This document shows positions 53,431 through 61,943 of a DNA stretch of 64,000 bases, in pieces. The position numbers and the translations under genes were made by a program. The DNA is from JAVBQB01 sp031549265 (GTDB lineage: Bacteria; Bacillota; Clostridia; Oscillospirales; JAVBQB01): NCBI GenBank assembly GCA_031549265.1, contig JAVBQB010000003.1, positions 25,724 through 89,723 on the forward strand, given 5' to 3'. The notes beneath the pieces were generated by a model. That model made no database searches. It saw nothing but the letters and a program-made list of their open reading frames with translations, and was not told the origin of the DNA. Position 1 is the stretch's first letter, and every line of letters starts with the position of its first letter.

Positions 53431-54840
53431 ATGGACGAGAGAATAGATACAGCCCCAAATCCACTGGCAACCGGAAACGTTTGGCGGCAGCTCATACGCT
53501 TTGCAATTCCGTCAATGATAAGCCTTTTGGTGGGGGCGATTTACAATATCACTGACCAGATTTTTATAGGGCAAATTGTCGGGATGTATGGAAACGCGGC
53601 AACCAACGTCGCCTTGCCGCTGGTCACGCTGGTGCAGGCCGTGGCCGTTTTAATCGCCTTTGGCGCGGCGGCAAACTTTAGCTTGAGTATCGGCGCGAAG
53701 AAGCAAAAGGACGGCGCGCGCTTTGCGGGCAACGCCGTCAGCCTGTCCATTATCAGCGGCATTGTCATCATGGTGCTCACCCTTATATTTCTAAACCCGC
53801 TTATGTACGCGTTTGGCGCAACCGAAAACACCATGCCGCTGGCTCTCAACTATACCGGCATCACAGCACTTGGTTTCCCGTTCCTGCTTTTTGCGGTCGC
53901 CTGCACCGATATGATTCGCGCGGACGGCAGCCCCACCTACGCCATGATAGCCTCTATTGCAGGCGCAGTTGTAAACGTGGGACTGGATGCGCTGTTTATG
54001 TACGGCTTCGGCTGGGGCATCACCGGCGCTGCCGTCGCCACTGTCATTGGACAAATTCTTTCTGCCGGACTGATTGCCCGCTATTTTACACGGTTCAAGA
54101 ACGTGAAGCTCACGCGAGATGACTTTAAGCCGCGCCGGGCAATCGCTGTTCCCATTGCAAAGCTTGGCACACCCGGATTCTTTGGCAGCTTCACCTCCAT
54201 GGCGATGCAGGTTACTATGAACAATACGATGAATTACTATGGCGCGCTTTCGGTTTACGGCAGCGACATCCCCTTTGCCGTCATGGCGGTTGTCTCCCGT
54301 ATCGGTATAGTGGTCTACGCCATCAACGCGGGATTTTCCATTGGATCGAATCCAATGATCGGCTATAACATCGGCGCAAAAAACCATTTGCGCGTCAGGG
54401 AAATCTTTTTAAAAACCGCACTGGCGATCAGCATTTCATCGGTTGCTTTTACCACGATTTTCACGATTTTCCCAACACAGATTGTCGGAATTTTCGGCAG
54501 CGGCAGCCCGGAATACTTTGAGTTCGCGGCAAAGTATATGCGCATCTTCATCGCGCTTATGCCCATAAGCGGGCTTGCGGCGCTGTGCTCCTTCTTTATC
54601 ACAACGATGGGCAAACCTGTGCAGGGTCTCATTTTGTCCCTCTCCCGGCAGGGTATTCCGCTGATTATTCTGGCTTTAATTTTGCCTATCTTTTTCGGCA
54701 TCGAAGGCATTTTGTGGGCGGGGCCGATTGGAGACTTGATCGCCATGATCCTCGCGGCAATATTTATCATCCCCGTCCTTCGGAACCTCGGTAAACAGAA
54801 AGAAAAAACACCTAAAATAACAAAGGAATGCATCGTATGA
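53431..54840 (+). CDS. MATE-family efflux transporter
   Basis: 469 residues with twelve predicted transmembrane helices in the two-fold repeat of the MATE family (FAIPSMISLLVGAIYNITDQ IFIG near the start; second half from about residue 235). MATE proteins export drugs or metabolites with Na+ or H+ exchange. Its ATG at 53431 has GGAGG 8 nt upstream; a TTG 15 bases earlier is less likely. It overlaps the TetR gene by ATGA, so the two are translationally coupled and both are controlled by the palindromic promoter. Confidence 0.92.
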   Translation: MDERIDTAPNPLATGNVWRQLIRFAIPSMISLLVGAIYNITDQIFIGQIVGMYGNAATNVALPLVTLVQAVAVLIAFGAAANFSLSIGAKKQKDGARFAGNAVSLSIISGIVIMVLTLIFLNPLMYAFGATENTMPLALNYTGITALGFPFLLFAVACTDMIRADGSPTYAMIASIAGAVVNVGLDALFMYGFGWGITGAAVATVIGQILSAGLIARYFTRFKNVKLTRDDFKPRRAIAVPIAKLGTPGFFGSFTSMAMQVTMNNTMNYYGALSVYGSDIPFAVMAVVSRIGIVVYAINAGFSIGSNPMIGYNIGAKNHLRVREIFLKTALAISISSVAFTTIFTIFPTQIVGIFGSGSPEYFEFAAKYMRIFIALMPISGLAALCSFFITTMGKPVQGLILSLSRQGIPLIILALILPIFFGIEGILWAGPIGDLIAMILAAIFIIPVLRNLGKQKEKTPKITKECIV

Positions 54841-55457
54841 GCAGAGGCAGCAAACAGACATCAAAGGAAGATATTCTTGCGGCGGCTCGAAAGCTGCTCA
54901 CGCAGGAGGGCAGCGCGGGCGCCTCCATGCGCGACATCGCGGCCGAGCTTAATATCGGCGTAGGGAACCTGACCTATTACTACAAGACGAAAATTGAGCT
55001 GATGGAAGCCGTGGTGCTCGACCTGCACCAAAATGCCGAGCTGCGGCCCGCTCCCACCGACCTCGCGGGCCTTGACGAGTTGTTTCGCATCGCTGAAAGC
55101 AAGCACGCCGAAAGCACCTATTACTTTAGAAATTACGCAAAGTTTGCGAAGGTAAGCGGTCAAATTAGAGAAATACAGACAACCCTTTGGCAAAAGCACC
55201 GTGAAAACTGGGTGGTCATCTTGGAAAACCTGCGCGCTGCCGATCTGACTGCGCCGGAGGGCTACGCTGGACAGTACGAGCTGTTCATTGACAGCGTGAT
55301 GTTTATGATGCTTTACCGCGACAGCCGCGACGAGGTGGACGGGTATATGGGCTTTACCGCCCCTTCCCTCACCGACTGCCTGTGGAGCCTGTTTTATCCC
55401 GTTTTGACCGAAAATGGCAAGAAAATTTACTTGGATACGATCAAAAAAACTTTGTAG
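54837..55457 (+). CDS. TetR/AcrR-family transcriptional regulator
   Basis: 206 residues. The N-terminal helix-turn-helix (ILAAARKLLTQEGSAGASMR then DIAAELNIGVGNLTYYYKTK) is typical of TetR, followed by a helical ligand-binding domain. It overlaps the MATE stop codon by 4 nt and probably represses the operon from the palindrome at 53364-53412, being released by a substrate of the transporter or of the amidohydrolase downstream. AAGGA lies 9 nt upstream of the ATG at 54837. Confidence 0.9.
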   Translation: MSRGSKQTSKEDILAAARKLLTQEGSAGASMRDIAAELNIGVGNLTYYYKTKIELMEAVVLDLHQNAELRPAPTDLAGLDELFRIAESKHAESTYYFRNYAKFAKVSGQIREIQTTLWQKHRENWVVILENLRAADLTAPEGYAGQYELFIDSVMFMMLYRDSRDEVDGYMGFTAPSLTDCLWSLFYPVLTENGKKIYLDTIKKTL

Positions 55458-55471
55458 AAGGGGCGGCAGCC

Positions 55472-55814
55472 ATGTTTTATTACTATCTTTGCGCTGCCGT
55501 CACGCTTCGGTTTTTCCGTGGAGGCATGTTTGAAGGCACGGGACACATAGTGCGAAGCGCTGGTGAATGCTCAATATGCAATGTCGCGCAGCCTTTCGCC
55601 GATTTTGCCGGCAACTGGTAGGCTGCTGTGGAAATCTGATGCTTATTTGATTGCACTCGCCGCCATCATGACCGGCGTTCAGCTATTCGACGGAATCATC
55701 TGGATTAAAATAAGCTGGTTTAAGACGCTGGGGCCCATTTTTACTGCGATCGGAAACGTTGCTGCGCTTGCACTTTTCCTGGTAAATTTAGTTCTAAAGG
55801 AGAGATCACAATGA
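55472..55814 (+). pseudogene. Small membrane protein gene, possibly frameshifted
   Basis: Two overlapping frames. The first (ATG 55472, AAGGGG upstream) gives FYYYLCAAVTLRFFRGGMFE and stops at 55621. The second (from a GTG at 55563 with no ribosome site) gives NAQYAMSRSLSPILPATG and two transmembrane helices (LIALAAIMTGVQLFDGIIWI, IFTAIGNVAALALFLVNLVL), ending at 55814 with ATGA overlap to the amidohydrolase. The layout suggests one original membrane protein of about 110 residues broken by a frameshift near 55560. Alternatively only the second frame is real, initiated by re-initiation. Confidence 0.5.
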
Positions 55815-56809
55815 AAATCATTACTGTTGAAGAGCATTTTATTAATCCCGCATTGCAGCAGGCTATCATGCCGGAAATCGAGCGTCTCGCGCCCAGCCAT
55901 TTGAAGGCGTTTTCACCAGAGCAGGGATTTCACAGCAACATGGATTTTGCCGCCATAACAGACATCGGAGAGGGCAGAATAGCCAACATGGACGGCGCGG
56001 GACTCGACATGCAGGTGCTCTCCTGTAACGGCCCCAGCGCGGAGCTGCTTCTGTCCGACGAAGCGATACCTCTTGTCCGTCAGGTTAACGACCAGCTTGC
56101 CGCAGCTGTTGCGGTGCATCCCGACCGCTTTGCGGGGTTTGCGGCGCTGCCCATGTCGCAGCCGGCAGCAGCAGTCACAGAACTCAGGCGCTGCATGAGC
56201 GAACTGCATTTCAAAGGTGCGGTTATTAACGGCACTGTACACGAACGATTTCTCGACGAGCCGGATTTCGAGCCTGTTTTGGCGGCGGCGGCCGAACTGG
56301 ACGCGCCGCTGTACCTGCACCCGAGCATTATAAACCGCAACGTGCGCGACGCTTATTATACCTTCGCCGACCCCGCTTTCACCTCGCGTTTTGCTTCCGC
56401 CGGCTACGGCTGGCATGTGGAGACAGGCATTCAGGCGGTGCGGCTGATTCTCTCGGGTGTGTTTGACCGCTACCCCAACCTGCAAATTATTCTCGGACAT
56501 TGGGGCGAGATGATCCCCTACATGATGGACAGAATCAACCACAGCTTCTCCGGCACAGCCACGCCCACGAAGCACGATTTTGAATATTACATTCGAAACA
56601 ATGTCTATGTCACGCCCAGCGGGCTTTTCAATATGCCGCAGTTTACAAACACGCTGGAGATGGTGGGAGCCGACCGGATTCTCTACTCGGTTGACTATCC
56701 GTATTACAAAAACGAAGGCGCAAGGGAATTTCTCGAGAACGCGCCCATATCGCAAGATGATAAGGAAAAAATCGGCCATCTCAACGCCGAAAAACTGCTT
56801 AAAATTTAA
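55811..56809 (+). CDS. Amidohydrolase-family (ACMSD/γ-resorcylate decarboxylase-like) protein
   Basis: 332 residues, TIM-barrel amidohydrolase_2 family. The N-terminal metal motif reads VEEHF (Glu-x-His type, as in γ-resorcylate and 2,3-dihydroxybenzoate decarboxylases), followed by metal or active-site His in LYLHPS, GHWGEMIPYMMDR, and the catalytic Asp in LYSVDYPYY. Such enzymes decarboxylate aromatic acids non-oxidatively or hydrolyse related rings. AAAGGAG precedes the ATG and there is an ATGA overlap with the upstream frame, so it belongs to the MATE-TetR operon. It may modify the aromatic compound that induces the operon. Confidence 0.88.
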   Translation: MKIITVEEHFINPALQQAIMPEIERLAPSHLKAFSPEQGFHSNMDFAAITDIGEGRIANMDGAGLDMQVLSCNGPSAELLLSDEAIPLVRQVNDQLAAAVAVHPDRFAGFAALPMSQPAAAVTELRRCMSELHFKGAVINGTVHERFLDEPDFEPVLAAAAELDAPLYLHPSIINRNVRDAYYTFADPAFTSRFASAGYGWHVETGIQAVRLILSGVFDRYPNLQIILGHWGEMIPYMMDRINHSFSGTATPTKHDFEYYIRNNVYVTPSGLFNMPQFTNTLEMVGADRILYSVDYPYYKNEGAREFLENAPISQDDKEKIGHLNAEKLLKI

Positions 56810-56822
56810 AGGAGCGATTATT

Positions 56823-57095
56823 ATGTTAAACGCACAACAAAAAAGACAAAACAGCGTCGAACTCAAAGAAAACTTCCGCATTCTGGGCTTTGCGCCTGAG
56901 CGCATTCAGGCCGATTTGGGGCTCAGCGAAAAAGAGCTTCAGGTTACGCTCGATGTCGGCCCACGCGAAAACGCCACCAACGTTTGGCGGCTGCGCGACT
57001 ACATGGAGGACAAAATCAAGGAACAGGGCAAGACGCCCCATCCCTACACAATCCTGACAAACAACATCTATTTCCCATATACAAAGACTTGGTAA
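56823..57095 (+). CDS. DUF2316-family protein
   Basis: 90 residues (ENFRILGFAPERIQADLGLS, VWRLRDYMEDKIKEQGKTPH), with a small helix-turn-helix-like look typical of the DUF2316 family. Function unknown; often found next to oxidoreductases and TetR regulators. AAAGGAGCG precedes the ATG. It lies 13 nt after the amidohydrolase and is the last gene of that operon. Confidence 0.82.
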   Translation: MLNAQQKRQNSVELKENFRILGFAPERIQADLGLSEKELQVTLDVGPRENATNVWRLRDYMEDKIKEQGKTPHPYTILTNNIYFPYTKTW

Positions 57096-57180
57096 GTAAA
57101 TGTTTATCGCCGCGTTTTTTAGTTTCGATTAAGGTTACTGTGTTATACTTCTTTCAAGATCAGGAAAGAAGGTGCGTACC

Positions 57181-57843
57181 TTGATTTCTTCCCGCGTACA
57201 AACGTCAGATATGTATACTCCGCAAATGGAGGATTATAATGCGTTTTACGGCGATGCGTCCGTCTTGTTCGCATGCGCTCAAAGTAAGATAACACAGCTG
57301 ATACAGCTTTTCAGGGCGGAGCAGATTAACCTGAACCACAGTGATCCGATAGAACACTTTAAGTCGCGGATTAAACGCGCAGACCATATGATGGAAAAAC
57401 TTCTCCGGCGAAAGCTGCCCGTAACCCTGGACGCCGCATTACATCAAATCTACGACGCGGTCGGCTTCCGCATTGTATGCACCTTCATAAACGATGTATA
57501 TCTGGTTCGCGATTGGCTCGCGAGTCAATCAGAGATTAAAGTTATCGAAGAAAAGGATTACATTAAAAAGCCAAAAGAAAACGGCTACAGAAGCTGCCAT
57601 CTGATTATAGAAATTGACGCAGAAAACGCTAATGTCTATGCGGAAATTCAAATACGAACGCTGGCAATGGATTGCTGGGCAGCAATGGAGCATCAGTTAA
57701 AATACAAACACGATATACCTCATCAGGAGATGTTTGTGCACGAGCTAAAACGGTTTGCCGATGAAATAGCCTCCACCGATTTAAATTTGGAGGCCATACG
57801 GGAAATGATAGAAGGTGACAAGAATGAGACTGTTGTTGGCTGA
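57181..57843 (+). CDS. Small alarmone synthetase ((p)ppGpp synthetase, YjbM/YwaC-like)
   Basis: About 220 residues, RelA/SpoT synthetase domain only. Conserved parts are present: HFKSRIKRADHMMEKLLRRK, the catalytic IYDAVGFRIVCTF, the GTP-binding DYIKKPKENGYRSCHLII and EIQIRTLAMDCWAAMEHQLK. It should transfer pyrophosphate from ATP to GTP or GDP. There is no hydrolase, TGS or ACT domain. I prefer the TTG at 57181 (GAAGGTG 6 nt upstream); a GTG at 57172 is also possible. It overlaps the response regulator gene by 20 nt, so alarmone synthesis and the two-component system are co-expressed. Confidence 0.88.
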   Translation: MISSRVQTSDMYTPQMEDYNAFYGDASVLFACAQSKITQLIQLFRAEQINLNHSDPIEHFKSRIKRADHMMEKLLRRKLPVTLDAALHQIYDAVGFRIVCTFINDVYLVRDWLASQSEIKVIEEKDYIKKPKENGYRSCHLIIEIDAENANVYAEIQIRTLAMDCWAAMEHQLKYKHDIPHQEMFVHELKRFADEIASTDLNLEAIREMIEGDKNETVVG

Positions 57844-58498
57844 GGATGAAAAAGAGCTTTCTAACGCTCTTGTCGCGATATTAAAGCACAGCCATTACTC
57901 CGTTGATGCCGTCTATGACGGGCAAGACGCGCTGGATTACGGCCTTTCGGAGAACTATGACGGTATCATTCTTGACATCATGATGCCTAAAAAGAACGGT
58001 CTGGAAGTACTTTCCGAGCTAAGAAAGCAGAACATAACCGTGCCTGTATTAATGCTCACGGCAAAAGCGGAGATCGACGATCGGGTTTTGGGTCTGGATA
58101 CCGGAGCGGACGATTATCTGACAAAGCCTTTCGCTATGAAAGAGCTGCTCGCCAGAGTGCGCGCAATGACGAGGCGAAAGGAAGAGTTTAGCCCTAATAC
58201 CATGCAATACGGCAATGTCAGCTTGAACCGTGAGAACTTTGAAATGTCTACAGAAAGCGCTTCACTTCGGCTGAACAATAAAGAATTTCAGATGCTGGAG
58301 ATGCTGATGAGTAATCCGAAACGCCTGATATCCGCGGAGAGCTTTATGGAGCGCATTTGGGGATATGATACGGAATCGGAAATCAATGTGGTTTGGGTGT
58401 ATATATCTTTTTTAAGAAAAAAACTGGTTTCTCTTTCCGCCAACGTTGAAATAAAGGTAGTAAGAGGCGCGGGTTATTGTTTGGAGGAATGCAAATGA
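57824..58498 (+). CDS. OmpR/PhoB-family response regulator
   Basis: 224 residues. Receiver (1-120) with LAEDEKEL, phospho-Asp in IILDIMMPKKNG and Lys in LTKPFAMKEL. The winged-helix DNA-binding domain (about 130-222; LRLNNKEFQMLEMLM, VVWVYISFLRKKLVSL) recognises direct repeats in this family. GAAGGTG lies before the ATG at 57824. It overlaps the kinase gene by ATGA. Likely target: the paired repeats at 59801 and 59885 in front of the flavodoxin operon. Confidence 0.93.
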   Translation: MRLLLAEDEKELSNALVAILKHSHYSVDAVYDGQDALDYGLSENYDGIILDIMMPKKNGLEVLSELRKQNITVPVLMLTAKAEIDDRVLGLDTGADDYLTKPFAMKELLARVRAMTRRKEEFSPNTMQYGNVSLNRENFEMSTESASLRLNNKEFQMLEMLMSNPKRLISAESFMERIWGYDTESEINVVWVYISFLRKKLVSLSANVEIKVVRGAGYCLEECK

Positions 58499-59742
58499 TT
58501 CGCAAACTTCAACAAAAGTTCGTCCTCATTACAATGGTCTCCCTTTTTCTGGTTTTGCTTGTCGTAGTCGGCACAATTAACGGTTTCTACGCGTATCAAG
58601 CCGCAGGCCGTGCCGACGGCGCATTAAACCTGCTGGCGGAGTATAATGGCAATTTTCCGGACTATGCCGAGAAAAAAGCGCAGATAGGCAATTCGCTTTT
58701 CGGCTATCAAATGACAGCCGAAAGCAAGTACGAAACCCGCTACTTCACGGTGATGACAGCTTCAGACGGCACAATTTCAAATGTTTGCCTCGATAATCTT
58801 GCCGCTCTTTCAAGCGAACAGGCCGCGCAATACGCTTCCGATGTTTTGTCATCCGGCAAAACAAGCGGCTATAAAGATGTATACCGGTATTTGATCAACG
58901 AAACGCCCGACGGCTATCAGATTATATTTATAGATTGCAGCGTGCATTTGCAAACCATGCACTTTATTGCAATTGTATCCGTCGGTGTTGTGTTGTTTAC
59001 GCTGATCGTCATGTTTATTCTGGTATCCTTTCTTTCAAGCAGGGCGACAAAGCCTGTCGCAGAAAGTCTTGAAAGGCAAAAGCAGTTCATCACAAACGCC
59101 GGGCATGAACTGAAAACGCCCATCGCCATCATCTCCGCGAATACCGACGTGATCGAAATCGAGCACGGCGAAAATGAATGGACGCGGAGCATTCACGGAC
59201 AGACAAAAAGACTTGATGGGTTAATCAAGGATTTCATCATGCTCTCCCGTATGGATGAGACCAACGTGCAGCTTTCCTATACGGATTTTTCACTCAGTGA
59301 GATGGTATCAGCGACGGCGGCTTCATTCGAGGACTTAGCAAAAAAACAAGGAAAGCGCTTTGCGCTCGATATTGAGCCCGAACGCCATATAAAGGGAGAC
59401 AAAAATCTGATACAGCAACTGGTCTCTATCTTAATGGACAACGCACTCAAGTATTCTATTGATGCCGGTGAAATTGGTGTTTTACTCAGGCAGCAAGGGA
59501 AAATGATATGTTTTGAAATAAAGAATATATGCCAGTCACTTCCGGAACGCAACCTAAATGAGCTGTTCGAGCGCTTTGTCCGCGCGGACGAATCCCGCTC
59601 GCGGGACAACGGAGGTTACGGGATCGGCCTTTCCGTGGCAAAGGCGATTGTTGAGACCCACAAGGGCAAAATCAGCGTCCGGCGCGAGGGCGATGCAGGC
59701 ATTTGCTTCTCTTTTTCCCTGCCGGTTGCAATCAGAAAGTAG
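58495..59742 (+). CDS. Sensor histidine kinase (partner of the OmpR-type regulator)
   Basis: 415 residues. TM1 (about 10-30), an extracellular loop (about 31-155), TM2 (about 160-182), HisKA with phospho-His in NAGHELKTPIAII, and HATPase (DNALKYS N-box, GYGIGLSVAKAI G2-box). No HAMP domain is evident. GGAGG lies 7 nt before the ATG at 58495; start and stop codons of the two genes overlap. It is an ordinary class I kinase whose signal is unknown, possibly the redox state outside the membrane given the operon it seems to control. Confidence 0.92.
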   Translation: MIRKLQQKFVLITMVSLFLVLLVVVGTINGFYAYQAAGRADGALNLLAEYNGNFPDYAEKKAQIGNSLFGYQMTAESKYETRYFTVMTASDGTISNVCLDNLAALSSEQAAQYASDVLSSGKTSGYKDVYRYLINETPDGYQIIFIDCSVHLQTMHFIAIVSVGVVLFTLIVMFILVSFLSSRATKPVAESLERQKQFITNAGHELKTPIAIISANTDVIEIEHGENEWTRSIHGQTKRLDGLIKDFIMLSRMDETNVQLSYTDFSLSEMVSATAASFEDLAKKQGKRFALDIEPERHIKGDKNLIQQLVSILMDNALKYSIDAGEIGVLLRQQGKMICFEIKNICQSLPERNLNELFERFVRADESRSRDNGGYGIGLSVAKAIVETHKGKISVRREGDAGICFSFSLPVAIRK

Positions 59743-59755
59743 AATATTCGACCCG

Positions 59756-59804
59756 AAAGACCGGATAAAAATGATTAATCCTATCATTTTTATCCGGTCT
59801 TTTT
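59756..59804 (+). terminator. Very strong rho-independent terminator after the two-component genes
   Basis: A 20-bp perfect stem (59756-59775 with 59783-59802, arm AAAGACCGGATAAAAATGAT) with a 7-nt loop and a terminal T-run. It isolates the regulator operon from the flavodoxin operon. Confidence 0.95.
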
Positions 59805-59833
59805 AGTTTGATTTTAAGTTCATGCGCTATAGT
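59801..59833 (+). promoter_or_regulatory. Response-regulator box plus -10, copy 1
   Basis: TTTTAG (59801-59806) and TTTTAA (59812-59817) start 11 bp apart, one helical turn, then TATAGT (59828-59833). The half-sites occupy the -35 position, as for OmpR/PhoB-type activators. There is no consensus -35. Confidence 0.6.
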
Positions 59834-59884
59834 TATGCCAAGACAGAAAGGTCTTAATATTCGTTTTCTGAAAAGACCTAAAGT

Positions 59885-59917
59885 TTTAGTTTCATTTTAA
59901 GTTGCGGTGTTATAGTG
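59885..59917 (+). promoter_or_regulatory. Response-regulator box plus -10, copy 2
   Basis: A second copy of the same module: TTTTAG (59885-59890), TTTTAA (59896-59901) and TATAGT (59912-59917), 84 bp downstream of copy 1. It lies about 33 nt before the GTG at 59950. Between the copies is a 7-bp hairpin (AGGTCTT/AAGACCT, 59849-59879). Confidence 0.65.
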
Positions 59918-59949
59918 ATCTCAAGCCAAACATAGGGAGGATGAAATTT

Positions 59950-60525
59950 GTGAAAAAGAAAATGAATACGCTGACGCTCACCGCTTTGGCGCTGACTATG
60001 ATTTTGAGTTTTACCGCTTGCAGCCAGAGCGCGCCGATTGACACCAGCGCAGCAGAAACCGGACCGGTTCAACCGGCGGATTCTCCATCAACCCAGGTGC
60101 CTCCGGAAACAAGTGCGACGTCGCCTGATTCTCCACCGTCGAGCACAGAGCCCATACCGCCAGAATCATCCGACACAAATGAAGCGGAAACCGGGCCCGA
60201 TCATGAGACAGAGGAAAATGCCATTGCTGTGCTCGATCTCTATAACGAGTTCCAAGCAGATCCTGAGGCGGCGACAAGCAAATACAGCGGAAAAAGTATT
60301 GTATCCACAGGCGTCGTAATACGCACCGGGCCGGATATCCACGGTACGCCGTCCATCGAGCTGTCCGATACAGAGGGCGGAAACCTTTACGCAGTATATG
60401 TCATGGGTTCCTTCGACCAGCTTAATGAGGTTTCTGTCGGCGAGACGGTGACGATAAAAGGCAACTTCCATGTTTTCAGCACCAGTGAATGGGGCGTCGT
60501 AATGAAACAGGGTGAAGTGTTATAA
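59950..60525 (+). CDS. Lipoprotein with OB-fold (tRNA_anti-like) domain
   Basis: 191 residues. The lipobox SFTAC (about residue 22) makes it a membrane-anchored exported lipoprotein. A Thr/Ser/Pro-rich stalk (about 23-85) leads to an OB-fold domain of the tRNA_anti-like type (about 90-190; LYNEFQADPEAATSKYSGKS, GPDIHGTPSIELSD, VGETVTIKGNFHVF). The same domain recurs in the last gene of this operon. I chose the GTG at 59950 because GGGAGG lies 9 nt upstream; the ATG at 59941 is too close to it. First gene of the flavodoxin operon. Confidence 0.85.
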   Translation: MKKKMNTLTLTALALTMILSFTACSQSAPIDTSAAETGPVQPADSPSTQVPPETSATSPDSPPSSTEPIPPESSDTNEAETGPDHETEENAIAVLDLYNEFQADPEAATSKYSGKSIVSTGVVIRTGPDIHGTPSIELSDTEGGNLYAVYVMGSFDQLNEVSVGETVTIKGNFHVFSTSEWGVVMKQGEVL

Positions 60526-60538
60526 AGGAGAGACTACA

Positions 60539-61237
60539 ATGAAAAAGATACTGATTATGCTTTTTGCAATTGCAATGATTGTTTCACTTGCTGCTTGCAG
60601 CGCGGCGGGAAGCATGAACGAAAGCCCGTCCGGCGGCGCGGTCACAAACGGCGAACAGCCAACCGCTGAGCCACCATCCGGTACGCCTGAGAATGCCGCG
60701 ACAAACACGAAATCGGCAAATACTGACATGGTACCGGATTCGAGCTCTAATGTGGGCAAGGCCCTTGTGGTTTATTATTCTCAGACAGGTAATACAAAAG
60801 CGCTCGCATCTGTAATACAGCAAAGCACGGGCAGCGACATTTTCGAACTCGAATTGGTTGATCCTTATCCCGCCAATTACAATCAGACAACCGAACGCGT
60901 AGGGCGGGAACAGCGTGAGGGTATCGCCCCGGAACTCAGCCAAAAGCTCGAAAACATCGATGATTACGACACGGTTTTCATTGGCTCTCCGATTTGGAGA
61001 AGTACGCTCGCCCCGCCGGTCGCTTCGTTCATAGCCGAATATGATTTGTCTGGAAAAACTGTAATTCCCTTCTTTACAAGTGATTCCGGCACTATGGGCA
61101 ACAGCGTGTCGGTTATAAAAGGTCTTGTTCCGAGTGGGGTTACCGTTTTCGACGGTTTTGCCGTTCGAGGTGAGGACGCAAATAGTGCACAAAACACTGT
61201 AGATGAATGGCTTAACGAAATTGGATTTGCAAAATGA
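60539..61237 (+). CDS. Flavodoxin-domain lipoprotein
   Basis: 232 residues. Lipobox SLAAC (about residue 19), then a low-complexity stalk (20-75) and a flavodoxin domain (about 78-232). The FMN phosphate loop is intact (YYSQTGNTKAL), with IGSPIWRSTLAPPV and FFTSDSGTMGNSV forming the flavin pocket. Flavodoxins normally work in the cytoplasm; the lipoprotein signal places this one outside the membrane. AAGGAG lies 8 nt before the ATG. It is 13 nt after the OB-fold lipoprotein gene and before the DUF4405 membrane protein gene. Confidence 0.9.
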   Translation: MKKILIMLFAIAMIVSLAACSAAGSMNESPSGGAVTNGEQPTAEPPSGTPENAATNTKSANTDMVPDSSSNVGKALVVYYSQTGNTKALASVIQQSTGSDIFELELVDPYPANYNQTTERVGREQREGIAPELSQKLENIDDYDTVFIGSPIWRSTLAPPVASFIAEYDLSGKTVIPFFTSDSGTMGNSVSVIKGLVPSGVTVFDGFAVRGEDANSAQNTVDEWLNEIGFAK

Positions 61238-61256
61238 AGAAAGGCGGGCAGGCGCC

Positions 61257-61943
61257 ATGAGCAAAAGGCTTACATGCAAGTTAATTGCAGATATGATAAT
61301 GACTATGCTTTTGCTTACGGCATTTGCCCATCAGCTGATCGGAAATCTTGCCCACGAAATTGTCGGAAGTCTGATGGTCATCCTGTTTATAACGCATAAT
61401 ATGATGAACAGGCGCTGGTATGCAAGCATTTTCAAGGGAAAGTATCCCGTGCAAAGAGTAATCGGAACGGCCGTCAATTTGATGTTATTTGCCGATATGG
61501 CTCTGCTTGCGATTAGCGCCGTCATGATTTCCCGCGATGTGTTTTCGTTTTTGGATATGCCGGGCGGGCTTAGTATACGCGGTGTTCATGTGTTAGCCGC
61601 CCACTGGGGGCTGGTGCTTGTCTCGGTTCACCTGGGACTGCACTGGAGCATGATACTTGGCGCGATGAAGAAAATGGCGGGCATGTCGGCTAAGAACCAG
61701 ATCCGAACCATAACCCTCCGCATTGCGGCCATTCTCATTGCCATCTATGGCATCAAATCCTCATTTGACCTGGAGATAGGCTCCAAGCTGACCATGCAAT
61801 CATCATACGGCTACTGGGATTTTGACAACGCACCGGCAGGCTTTTTTATCGCTTACCTGTCCATTATGAGTTTATATGTATTCATAACATATTACGGCAT
61901 AACATTGCTTCAAAAAACTATAAATAAGGAGAAAATATCATGA
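61257..61943 (+). CDS. DUF4405 membrane protein (putative cytochrome b-type electron carrier)
   Basis: 228 residues with about five or six transmembrane helices. His residues fall in helix contexts suited to haem binding: AFAHQLIGNLAHEIVG, FITHNMMNRRWY, and HVLAAHWGLVLVSVHLGLHW. This is the DUF4405 pattern, often predicted as a dihaem cytochrome b-like domain. It would carry electrons from the quinone pool or cytoplasm to the external flavodoxins. I chose the ATG at 61257 (AGGCGGGCAGG upstream). The gene ends with an ATGA overlap with the stalk-OB-flavodoxin fusion. Confidence 0.85.
   Translation: MSKRLTCKLIADMIMTMLLLTAFAHQLIGNLAHEIVGSLMVILFITHNMMNRRWYASIFKGKYPVQRVIGTAVNLMLFADMALLAISAVMISRDVFSFLDMPGGLSIRGVHVLAAHWGLVLVSVHLGLHWSMILGAMKKMAGMSAKNQIRTITLRIAAILIAIYGIKSSFDLEIGSKLTMQSSYGYWDFDNAPAGFFIAYLSIMSLYVFITYYGITLLQKTINKEKIS

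Noticed and set aside
55913..56905. A 330-codon minus-strand open frame
   Set aside because: Antisense to the amidohydrolase gene, which has intact metal-binding motifs and a good ribosome site.
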